Assembly (NCBI GenBank): GCA_018417955.1
Contig: JACTVC010000046.1
Coordinates: 62,001 to 126,000 of the forward strand
Origin: Laccaria trichodermophora
Lineage: Eukaryota; Basidiomycota; Agaricomycetes; Agaricales; Hydnangiaceae
Direction of reading: 5' to 3'
Length of the DNA: 64,000 nucleotides
The notes beneath the pieces are model-generated. The model had not been told where the DNA came from and made no database searches. It saw only the letters and a program-made list of their open reading frames with translations. Each line of letters opens with the position of its first letter. Within the stretch, counting starts at the first letter, position 1. The translations under genes were made by a program, and so were the position numbers. Shown here in pieces: positions 1 through 8,397 of the stretch.

Positions 1-2369
1 ATTCCGAAAGTCAGCATCTGCTCGCCGGAGCTCCTCAAAATGCTCGGGTTTGACTGGGACTTCAAATGGAGCCAAGGCATTGTGCACTCGTTCTCTGATG
101 GAGATGAGCTCTACTGTAGATACCAACCGCATGTCATCCTCAATAGCGAGAGGGTGCCGCAGAAGATAACGACAATCCCTGATACTTTCGTCGTCTTTGA
201 GAACAGCTGGGCGACCAGTTCCGTACGAAAGCCTGATTGAATCTCGTCAGGTACGCCGATCAGCGAATGATGGGCTGACTGACTGATGCTCAAACAAGTA
301 CAGACAAAACCATGTCCGTGAAGCAATCACAAGCTCTCGGTCTCCGTTAGGATCAGTTTTATTGGCATTCATGCGCCTGAGGAGCTTCGGCCAGGCCTTA
401 TGCATAGCTGAAACATCATGGTTAGAAAGGCATCGTTCTCCTCCATATGCTTTGCTTACACAGTTCCATAGCCATGCGAACGGCATGCCCTCCACTTAAC
501 CATCCATTATCAGACCAACCAGAAACCAAAACTAGGGGAAAGAAAACATAAGTAAGGCGTTTGAATATAAGGTGATTCGACCAACTCATCGATTGAACTG
601 CTTCACTCCTCATAACAGGCGCAAAGAGCGTGGCACAAGAGATAGCCTGAACTTCTTCGAGACATTGAAGATATGTTTCGCTGGCTTTTCCTATGTAAAC
701 AGTCAGGACAACAGCAATCTGAAGTGGTATCAGTCAGACCTCCTCCATCCCGGACACGAGCCGCAACCATACAGATACAATCAATGGCAAAAGGAGAGCG
801 CTCGTGTAAAGCCTCATATGTGTCAACATTAGAATCAAATACAGGTCTTGCGACGGATGAGAAGTGTTCCTTTTGATGAGCAACACAGAGACACTCACAG
901 AAACGTTGAACAGCCATTGTAGAAACTAGATTGTGTGGTCGTGATCAGATCGTTGCAATTACAATAATGGGATGCCTAACATTCTGAAAAGTTCTCGGGC
1001 CTCAGCTTCAGTAATGATGTTTTTTGTGACGACTGAACAGATTAAATCAACAAGTTAAACGGAACCCGAAAATGAGCATACCGTCAGGAAATGTCAGGCT
1101 ACGTGGCACTTTGTGTCTTATCTTTCTTCGCTTTGATGGTCTTGAGTTCCTATCTGGAGACGGTGTTCTCGTACGGCTTTGAGGTTCACTGCTATCTCCG
1201 TTTTCCTGTTGCACATGGCATTGAGAAAGGTGTTCTTTGTTCTCTTTGAAGACCTACTTTCGCGGCGCGCTCGATCGCAACATCCGCCAGCCCTCGCAGA
1301 ACCTCCCAAGGAGCCACAAGGCCAGATGCGGGGAGTTCGCCATTATCCTCCTCATCGAAGTCTGAGGATTCGGCACTTGTCACATTAGATGATGGAGGTG
1401 CGTGCCGTTTTGAACCAGAGGTGGGGTACTTTCCTGATCTCTGAGCGTCTGCCGCCTGGTAACGGACAGATGATACATTGCTTTGCTGGGACGATGGGGG
1501 ACCCATCGTCTGGATACTTGAGAATGGAGGGAGTACGGGTCCGTGAGGTGTTTGATTCTGAATATAAGACTGTCCACTGTGATGAAAGTTCCCATAAGGC
1601 GGTGAAATTTGATGAGTTTCTCCAGAGGGGGAAGGCTGAGTCGTAGGACCCTGATAAACATTTGGCAATGATGCTCGACCTGCGCGGGTTGGCGCGGATC
1701 CGGAGGCATGCGCCGGGCCAAAGGTAGTAGGGCCGCTTGGAGGTGACGGATGATGAACATCGCTGACGTGCTGGTGACTGGCCGTTGGCGTCGACATCGA
1801 AGGGGAATTTAAACTTGGAGACTGATGAAAAGTCGGAGGATACATAGAAGGTGATCGAGTAGAAAATCCCCCGCCCCTGACATGAGCTAGAAGCTCCGAG
1901 AGCGTGTTTGAGATTGTATTTTGAGTCTGTCGAATCTCTGAGACGTGCGCTTCGAGACTCCGGATACGCCTACAGACGAGTCAGCAGACGAGAGATTGAT
2001 GAGAAGGGTGTGGTAATACTCTAGCCCAGCTTCTCCAGTCAAGGTCGCTTCCCTTACGGGTTTTTCAAAGAGACATTCTAGCCCAGTGTTCCGGCAGCGC
2101 CTACAGGGTGGATTGTCCGCTCCCTCACATCTCATCTTTTGTTTTCTGCAAGCATTCTAAGGACAAAAATTAGTGAAATTGGAACGCGCTAATGTAACAC
2201 TCACGCAAGCGCCTGTGGATATCAACGCAGCGATGAGCAGATGGAGCGAAACATATACCGAGGGCTTACGAGGAACTCGATTCAAAGTCTTGACCACTGG
2301 CTTGATATCGCGTTTGTCGCCTTTGTCTTCATCTTCTAACTTTTTTACGCCTCCTCCAGGAAGATCCAT
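1..2369 (-). CDS. Zn2Cys6 fungal transcription factor (C-terminus cut by window edge)
   Basis: Nuclear DNA-binding regulator. The N-terminus has a C6 zinc cluster with spacing C-x2-C-x6-C-x7-C-x2-C-x6-C, ending in CRRCRNTGLEC. A Ser/Pro/His-rich linker follows (about 1300-1845), then the fungal-specific middle homology region. That region shows RTWFCLYLFEHQ (about 320), LSYGTGRPAVLKDDES and an IEDDMRLVSTVELISIRER stretch near 80-200, read across a short intron. The start is the ATG at 2367-2369, whose frame gives MDLPGGG; further upstream the frame has only a TTG. The cluster is split by two introns, leaving an 8-nt microexon at 2205-2212. The end of the gene lies beyond position 1. The middle region is of the general Gal4/Leu3/War1 type, but the target genes cannot be inferred. 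The family call is firm; the specific orthologue is not known. Confidence 0.9.
2205..2212 (-). other. 8-nt microexon in the zinc-cluster gene
   Basis: On the minus strand this exon reads GCGCTTGC, between an acceptor (tatccacag) and a donor (gtgagt). Flanking introns are about 57 nt (2213-2269) and 48 nt (2157-2204). Joining the three exons gives R-G-A-C-N-A-C-R-K-Q-K, so the exon supplies the first zinc-binding cysteine. No other joining keeps both the frame and the C6 spacing. Confidence 0.8.
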
Positions 2370-2605
2370 GAAGCTTCCCTTTGCGAGGTGAATCGCAGGT
2401 GGAGAGTACGAGAAGCGGGGAAGATGGGGGGTGAAGTCTACGTAAACAGACAAATCGGACTCATCAGTGAACGTTACGTAATTAACCCGTAATTCAGGGC
2501 TCGATGGATAAATGTTTTTGCACTGGAATTTGCACAGAGATAACGAAATTCAAGGTGAGTCGCCGATGGTATAGACACGTTGAGTAATTGCTCTAGTACG
2601 ATATC

Positions 2606-3812
2606 ATGACTCAAACTCTCCAGAAGATCTCATCCAGCAAAGTTTTTGAGGGGGAGCTAACAAAGTATGGATTCAAGGTGGGAAATGTCGAACTGACGTC
2701 CATAAAAGCTGTCTTCTAACTGTGCGTTGACAGTCTGCCGTCCTTGGAGGTCTTCACGCTCAATTCAACCTATTTCTGCCTGCAGATGCTAGTCACGGAA
2801 AGGTCCCACTCCTTGTGTTTCTTGCAGGTTTAACTTGTACAGAAGATAACGGGTGACTAAGTACCTTCAAGTCCAGTTCTATCAACGCAGTAGTGACCAT
2901 TTCAAAGTGCTCAGAAAGGTGGGTTCCTCGGGGTAGCCGCTTCACAAGGCATCGCAATTCTTTTTCCGGATACGTCCCCTCGTGGAGCTGGTATCGCTGG
3001 AGAGGACGATGACTGGGATTTTGGCACTGGCGCAGGATTTTACCTTGATGCCACGAAACCCGAGTATGCAAAGCATTATAATATGCTTTCCCACATCACA
3101 GTGGAATTACCTCAAGTCATTGAAGCTGCTGGTCTACCTATTGTAGGTTCTGTGGTCAGTTAAAAGGGCATTTGCGACTGATTTTTGATCTTTGCAGGAT
3201 CTCAGTCGACAATCGATCTTCGGGCACAGTATGGGTGGTCATGGCGCTCTTACGCTGTACCTTTCCTCGAAAACAAAACAATATCGATCGGCCTCGGCCT
3301 TTGCTCCTATATCCAACCCCTCGAAATGCTCTTGGGGTGAAAAGGCATTTGCAGGTTATCTCAGTGGAGGGGTTGCGGAGGGCATCAAACGACATGACGC
3401 TACTGCACTTATTTCAAAGTTTCAGGATTCCGTTCACATTCTCATTGACTATGTTGGTGCTTCTTGAAACTGCCTTTGCTTAATGATCCAACTACGATTA
3501 GGGAACTGGAGACAATTTCTACAAACAAGGTCAACTACTCCCGGAGAATTTTCTTGAGGCCGCTCGAGATGCAGGGTATGACGAGGTCCAAGTGCGCGTG
3601 AGACGTCACGAAGGGTATGATCACAGCTACTTCTTCGTGCGTCAGTTTTCTCTTCAATTTGGATCCCATTTGTCTAAAAACCTCACAGATATCAACCTTT
3701 GCTTCGGACCACGTTCACTGTCAGTATACCGCTTTCTCTGTGTCGCTGGTAGTCGCGCTTAATTTCATTACAAGTCCACGCAAACTTTTTAAAACATAAC
3801 AACAAGATGTAA
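2606..3812 (+). CDS. S-formylglutathione hydrolase (esterase D)
   Basis: Cytosolic serine hydrolase that splits S-formylglutathione to formate and glutathione, the last step of glutathione-dependent formaldehyde detoxification. The spliced protein starts MTQTLQKISSSKVF. It contains LVFLAGLTCTEDN, the oxyanion-loop segment FPDTSPRGAG, a DDWDFGTGAGFY block, and the nucleophile elbow FGHSMGGHGA near 3220. The catalytic-His region GYDHSYFF lies near 3620, and the protein ends HANFLKHNNKM. About six short introns are needed. One uses an AAG acceptor before GAQKGGFLG, and one has donor gttggt after ILIDY, giving GTGDNFYKQGQLLPENF. A further intron probably lies in the 5' leader (gtgagt near 2553). 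It is head-to-head with the zinc-cluster gene, 236 bp away. All signature motifs are intact. Confidence 0.95.
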
Positions 3813-3876
3813 GAAAAACTTGTATTTCAGAAGGATTTTCCGCGTAGCAGGCCAATTTTTAAAATACAATATTCAT

Positions 3877-6098
3877 TTAACGATACTCACTGGAGACCTC
3901 GATTCGCGTGCGATACAATGCGTCCAAATCCTCAATTTCGGAATCAATCCACCTGCTTTCCAGAGCATCGCGAACAGTTGCACGTTGTAGAGGGTTGTGA
4001 ACCAAGAGAGATTTGACGAGGGCTTTCGCTAGGTTCAAAAAAGGATTATTTGTCAGGGAACGAGTTTCTTGTAAATTCTCAAGTCAGAAGCTCTAATTCT
4101 CACTGACCATCGGGTAGATCGTGCCATGGTAAGTGGCAGAACTCTACCTCACCATCAACGATACGTTCCTTGACTTTTGAGTCGGTATGGCTTCCATTAC
4201 CATCGGAGAATTGGGAATAATTCTGGATTCCGTCGGAAGCCGCAGCGTAGCTCAGCCAATTCGAAGACTGTGTTGTGACGGGTTCGACGTCGAAGGGATG
4301 TGAACCACTGGCAGATTGAAAAGAGGGCATGGTCCGATATTACCGACTTCGCTTAGAAGAACGGTCGACGTACGACAACATGATATAAAGAACCACTCCG
4401 ACACTCCAGCAATCAGATGGTAATCTGAACAAAAAAAAAAATCAATGAAAAGAAAAGTGATTTTTTGCCCAGTTCCGACCCTGTGTAACTGAGATGTTTG
4501 TTGTCCAAGGCCAGAATACCTTCAGGGGGTAAATAAGATACAGTGCCACAGACGTTGAATGTCTCCTGATACGAGTTTGGACGTGCTAGTCCGAAATCTG
4601 CGATTAGCACACGGGGATATGGTCCTGGAGAGAACAGCAAGATATTTTCGGGCTGCGGGTTAGGTCAATAAACAGGTGTAATTCTTGTGTGTTACTCATG
4701 ACCACCTTGAGATCTAATTTTATGCAACATGCTTATTAGATGTCATGTCGGAAGCGACAGGTCTGTCACTCACCGCGATGAGACACTAATTTATCATGCA
4801 GATACTTCAAGCCTTGCAATAGTTGATACATGATGTACTTCCCCTCCGCTTCACAAAGTCGATTACCACTAGCACTGGCGTTGGTGATGTACGTAAATAG
4901 GTCGCCACCCGTACAGAGTTGAAGAAAAATATGACTGAACGTCACGATTGATCTCAGAATAAGATGTGCGTTTCTGCCAAACGACAGAGCACTTACATAA
5001 ATTTTTGGTTCTCTTCTGTATCGTATATTTCGTTGATGTTTGGCTGATGGATTTGTTAGAGAGATCGTGGAACCGGAAGAAAATCCTGTGACGTGCATGC
5101 TTGAAGGTCATCAACAGTCTGACTTCTTTCATAACCTGCGCGACTTCGTGATCACGCTTGGTCCTGATGCTTTTGCAAGCCACCTGCCGATGCCTGATTG
5201 GATCTATTGCTAGATGAACTGTGGCGAAGGATCCAGTTCCAAGGCATTGCGAGGTCACAATGTAATCGCCAATGCGCTGTGTTGTAGAGAAGCTGAGCCT
5301 AGCTTTATGAGAGCAAATATATTGCCAATCACTTTTTGAGCAGGTTGTAACGGCGGGGTAGGCTCGAATAGCGTCAATTTCTCGACAGGCCCCCTCCAAG
5401 TGTGTATGCATGTAAAAGCTGGGCATCTTCTGTCAGCATTGTGACTCTCTGAAGAGAACGGGATAAACCAAGTGAGTTTGGCAACCGTAAAACGTCACCA
5501 TCCATCAGAATAAATGCGGCTTTATGAATGTGCTGATTGTTGAGAGTAATGCCATTTCTAGAAAAATCCTGATATAGATACCGTCAAAATCAGGAGGCGC
5601 AATCCCTGAAATATATACCTGACAGGAGACAATGACCCCACCACTCGGAGAACGGACACTAGTAGTTTGATGATCAAGCGAGCATGTCGATCAAGTTTCG
5701 GCTCGGACGTTGGAAAACCTTACGCATATACTTTGCAATGAAGTCCAGAAACAAGGGCGTCATTCACGACGTATGAACTAAACAGTCAAAGACCATGGAG
5801 TTCATTCCCACTGAGCCGCAGATGATAGCGAAAAGCCCCACCAGAGATCCGGGTTCCGTCCAATAGTTGCTGGTTTATTGAGTGTCAACACCACAGCTGC
5901 GCAATCCATGATAGGTCAGACAAGAAGAACAATGACTTTTACGTCAAGAGCCAGCGATGTGACTATACCTTCTTTCCGTCCTCCACGCATAGCGACCAGT
6001 TTCGCGCATATATCCGAATCGCGAGCTGGAGGAGGGAGCCAGCCCGGGACAGACGGTTTTGAAAAGTTGCACGTCGTTGGGATAGGTCGTGCCGGCAT
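3877..6098 (-). CDS. FHA-domain Ser/Thr kinase, Chk2/Cds1/Rad53-like
   Basis: Checkpoint-type CAMK kinase. The N-terminal FHA domain shows TIGRNPDLWW, VNDALVSGLHCKVYA, SPSGGVIV and DFSRNGITLNN, followed by LMDGDVLRLPNS. The kinase domain follows: P-loop GTGSFATVHLA, VACKSIRTK, KHPNINEIYDTEEN, FLQLCTGGDLFTYI, catalytic loop HRDLKPEN, DFGLARP, GTVSYLPPEG in the APE position, DCWSVGVVLYIMLSGSHPFD, and the C-lobe end HNPLQRATVRDALESRWI. The start is the ATG at 6096-6098, because the longer frame begins only at TTG. The catalytic loop is built over an 8-nt microexon (4706-4713), and the intron after MTFKH appears to use a GC donor. Domain order FHA then kinase matches Chk2/Cds1 and also meiotic Mek1; I cannot separate these. 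The mobile element begins 91 bp upstream. Confidence 0.9.
4706..4713 (-). other. 8-nt microexon encoding part of the kinase catalytic loop
   Basis: The minus-strand exon reads ATCTCAAG, between acceptor aaaattag and donor gtggtcatg. The introns are 60 nt (4714-4773) and 53 nt (4653-4705). The upstream exon ends CATCGCG and the downstream one begins CCCGAAAAT, which together give H-R-D-L-K-P-E-N. Without this exon the catalytic Asp-Leu-Lys is lost and the frame shifts. Confidence 0.85.
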
Positions 6099-6189
6099 TT
6101 GGAGAGCTAATAAATTCGTATTTCGCAATGTCAGTAGAGGTTATAATTTAGAGGTAGAGTATAATAATAGAACATTCCACCTTGCAATT

Positions 6190-6206
6190 CATCAGGAAAA
6201 CTACAC
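6190..6206 (+). repeat. Left terminal inverted repeat
   Basis: CATCAGGAAAACTACAC; pairs with the complement of 7866-7882 with a single mismatch at base 14. Confidence 0.7.
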
Positions 6207-6546
6207 GTCTACTTATGTCACTTAGGTCACTTTGACAAGTGGCCAAGTGACGAAAGTGAACTCAAGTGGCCAAAGGAAACTCACTTGGCTAAGTAGGTTG
6301 CTGCCTTGGCCAAGTGATTCCTCTTGATGCAAGTGAAGACTCAAGTGGGTAAGTCATATGTCAAGTTGATCTCCCAAGTAACCAAGTGACGAAATAGCAG
6401 CCTCGAGCTGTTCCCGATTTTACACAGAATGGGTATATTTAATAGGGTAAAGAGTATATTAAATGGTACCAATGTCTACCTACAATGTAGCGACTCAAGG
6501 AACCTCTGAAATGCGTAGAAAGCCAAACATCCTGCAACCCAACGTC

Positions 6547-7249
6547 TCACTCTTCAGGCTCGCTGTCCTCTTCAAACAAAGATCCTCGTGCATCAAAGGG
6601 ATAGGCATTGGCACCGTGAACGAGCGAAACGGGTCGTTTTGGTTTCTCCATGAGCTCAATTGCGGCGTCTTTAATCTTTTTCCATCGTCTTGGCGACAAT
6701 TTGTTGATAGAATCGACGTAGCCCACGGCGCTGGCGCCCCAGTTGTCCTCCGAGAATTTTGCTTCTTCCTTACGATCCGGAATGCCGGCAGCAGAGACCC
6801 CCGTGGTCCAGAACTTGAACGCGCGCTCAGCCTGCATGAAAATAAGATCACGCAGAAGGGAAGGGAAGAGGAGACATACCCAGATGTCGAATATGTAGGC
6901 ACGGCGAAAACGGCGGTGGGATTGTTGCCACCTCCATCTAGTGCGAATGAGCTCGGAATTTGGGCATGGTGAAGATGGCGGTGGGAGTCTCCATATGAGC
7001 ATGGCGGAAGATGGTGTAGATGCAGTCGAGGTACCTGGGTAGGGTAAAGTCATGAGGAGGGAACAGGCGGGGAAGAAGGGAACAAACCAGATTGTTTTTG
7101 GCTCGGTGTGATTCTCCATATGAGTGTGGCCGAAGGCGGTGTAGACGTAGTCGAGGAGGTGGTAGCTGGGTAGGGTGAAGTTGTGAAAAGGGGACAGGCG
7201 GGAGGGGAGAAGGGAACAGACCAGATGTCCAAGGTGTTCTTTCTGTCAT
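6547..7249 (-). pseudogene. Captured, rearranged gene fragment inside the TIR element
   Basis: Minus-strand coding-like sequence. The stretch ending at 6547 reads as a C-terminal domain with AERAFKFWTTGVSAAG, FSEDNWGASAVGYVDS, LSPRRWKKIKDAAIEL and an acidic tail SLFEEDSEPEE. Upstream, two related copies occur in another frame: LPRYLDCIYTIFRHAHMETPTA (read across about 6960-7050) and YVYTAFGHTHMENHTEP (about 7110-7180). The joins between them shift frame and no good ATG/intron model covers everything. I read it as host gene exons captured and duplicated in the element. I do not recognise the parent gene; an expressed chimeric gene is possible but unsupported. Confidence 0.4.
6988..7226. repeat. 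Diverged tandem duplication of about 110-bp units
   Basis: Unit one (about 6988-7094) and unit two (about 7113-7226) share the order CCATATGAG, GGTGTAGA, AGTCGAGG, TGGGTAGGGT, GGACAGGCGGG or GAACAGGCGGG, and GGGAACAxACCAGAT. The offset is 125 bp. A weaker partial copy precedes them near 6866-6970. Confidence 0.65.
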
Positions 7250-7314
7250 ATTCTCCGCTGTATCCCAACATCAACTTCCTCCCCTCTAGAAGTAGAAGAA
7301 AACCGTCCTGCACT

Positions 7315-7531
7315 AGCGAAGGTCGAGCGTGTGATGGCTAAGGTTCATCATCGTGTTCTGTGAAACCATCAATATGTTTTGCATTTGTCTGTAAGATAGG
7401 ATATGCTATCAAAACACAAAGCGAAGAGATAAAGGGAGAAAAGACGTACCCAAGACGTCCTGCTGGACAGCAGACTCTGTCCTGCACCAGCAAATGTCGA
7501 GCACGTGATGACTACGGTTCGTTTTCCATGT
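7315..7531. repeat. Pair of about 43-bp direct repeats
   Basis: 7315-7357 and 7489-7531 both begin GTCCTGCAC and run through GTCGAGC and GTGATG, with roughly 80 percent identity and an offset of 174 bp. They suggest a second internal duplication in the same element. Confidence 0.5.
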
Positions 7532-7865
7532 CGGCGAGCGAGCAGGCACAGACTGCAGTGGGATTTGGCGAGGGCAGGTTGGACACCGCTCAGTTATGAT
7601 GAACGTTGAAAAGAAAAACCGATGGTGAAAATTTCAACATCGTCACATGTCGTCGGACTTCGAATGGACTTAGGAATAATTTCTAAGTAGCGTGTTTGAG
7701 CATCCCGATGGCTTTTGTGAGCGCTGGGCACTTATGACTTACTGACGTGAGTGACTTGAATCCCCACTTGGACTCACTTCGAGTTTGAAAGGATGTTGTG
7801 GCTGTAACATCAAGTGCCGAAGTGATTCAAGTGAGATCACAAGCGATGTAAGCCCAACAAGTGAA

Positions 7866-7882
7866 GTGCAGTTTTCCTGATG
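7866..7882 (-). repeat. Right terminal inverted repeat
   Basis: Complement reads CATCAGGAAAACTGCAC, matching the left end at 16 of 17 positions. CAAGTG motifs lie immediately inside it. Confidence 0.7.
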
Positions 7883-8008
7883 TTGCTCAGTGTCAAGCCT
7901 GGCACATACTAATAATCAAACATGCATAAACATTCAGGTCGGTAAGAAAAGAAATAAAATCTAAAGAATTCCTTGAGATATTCTCGACGCTACATCATAT
8001 TGAAATTT

Positions 8009-8284
8009 TTAGCGAGAAGGTAACCTGTGCTCTCCCAAACTCGGAGGTTTGGCCGCTTGAAGTAGGGGCTCCAAGAATTTATAATCTACCCGGCTGGCTA
8101 GGGTTGGCCTGAACTTCCCTTTTTCTGGTCCATGAACTGTTAAAGTTTCAAGCTGAAGGAGGTGTAGACTGTACTCATGACTATCTACAGGCGCAGGTAA
8201 ATGCAAAACCCTAGACGCCTCTGTGTCCCAGTCTGCCTCAAAGGCGCGGTTAGCGTGATCAGCATCTTCGAAGCTGGAGTACAC
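8009..8284 (-). pseudogene. Orphan coding-like exon or gene remnant
   Basis: An open frame of about 90 residues with balanced composition (ASRVLHLPAPVDSHEYSLHL, ASRVDYKFLEPLLQAAKPPS) ends in TAA. It has no in-frame ATG: the frame opens after a TGA just upstream of a GTG codon. An acceptor-like ctccag near 8274 could make it a terminal exon, but no upstream exon is visible before the LSG1 stop at 8398. It lies between LSG1 and the TIR element, so a gene broken by insertion is possible. I do not recognise the family. Confidence 0.3.
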
Positions 8285-8397
8285 GTGTAACCGTCACAGC
8301 ACTCTTGAAGCAACTTCGAGTGCGTATTTGGCATGCGGACAAGATGAGTTTTGCGGAAAATTTGGTCTTATTTGTGGGTTTCCAATCATGACCTCGA

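Larger units (their letters stand above)
6190..7882. mobile_element. Non-autonomous DNA-transposon-like element with TIRs and CAAGTG-rich ends
   Basis: The ends are a 17-bp inverted repeat: CATCAGGAAAACTACAC at 6190-6206 and its complement at 7866-7882, with 16 of 17 matching. Just inside both ends lie clusters of CAAGTG/CACTTG hexamers, about eight between 6210 and 6400 and four between 7760 and 7870. Such subterminal motif clusters are typical of transposase-binding regions in hAT-like elements. No transposase reading frame is present, so the element would depend on one elsewhere. I found no convincing target-site duplication: the 8 bases outside each end agree at only four positions. The interior holds degraded, partly duplicated coding sequence on the minus strand. 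Element class is undetermined. Confidence 0.6.

Noticed and set aside
2370..2453. Longer N-terminus for the zinc-cluster gene
   Set aside because: The extended frame begins at TTG, not ATG. The ATG at 2369 is the first real start. The same reasoning removed extensions at 6128, 43446, 46312 and 21700.
2850..2960. Apparent frameshift in S-formylglutathione hydrolase
   Set aside because: An intron with donor gtgact and AAG acceptor restores the family sequence TEDNGAQKGGFLG, so the gene is intact.
6463..6972. Plus-strand 169-codon ORF as a gene
   Set aside because: It is antisense to the better coding-like block and includes frames made by the element's duplicated sequence. No motif is visible.
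6182..7890. 8-bp target-site duplication for the TIR element
   Set aside because: The flanks TTGCAATT and TTGCTCAG agree at four of eight bases only, which is not convincing.
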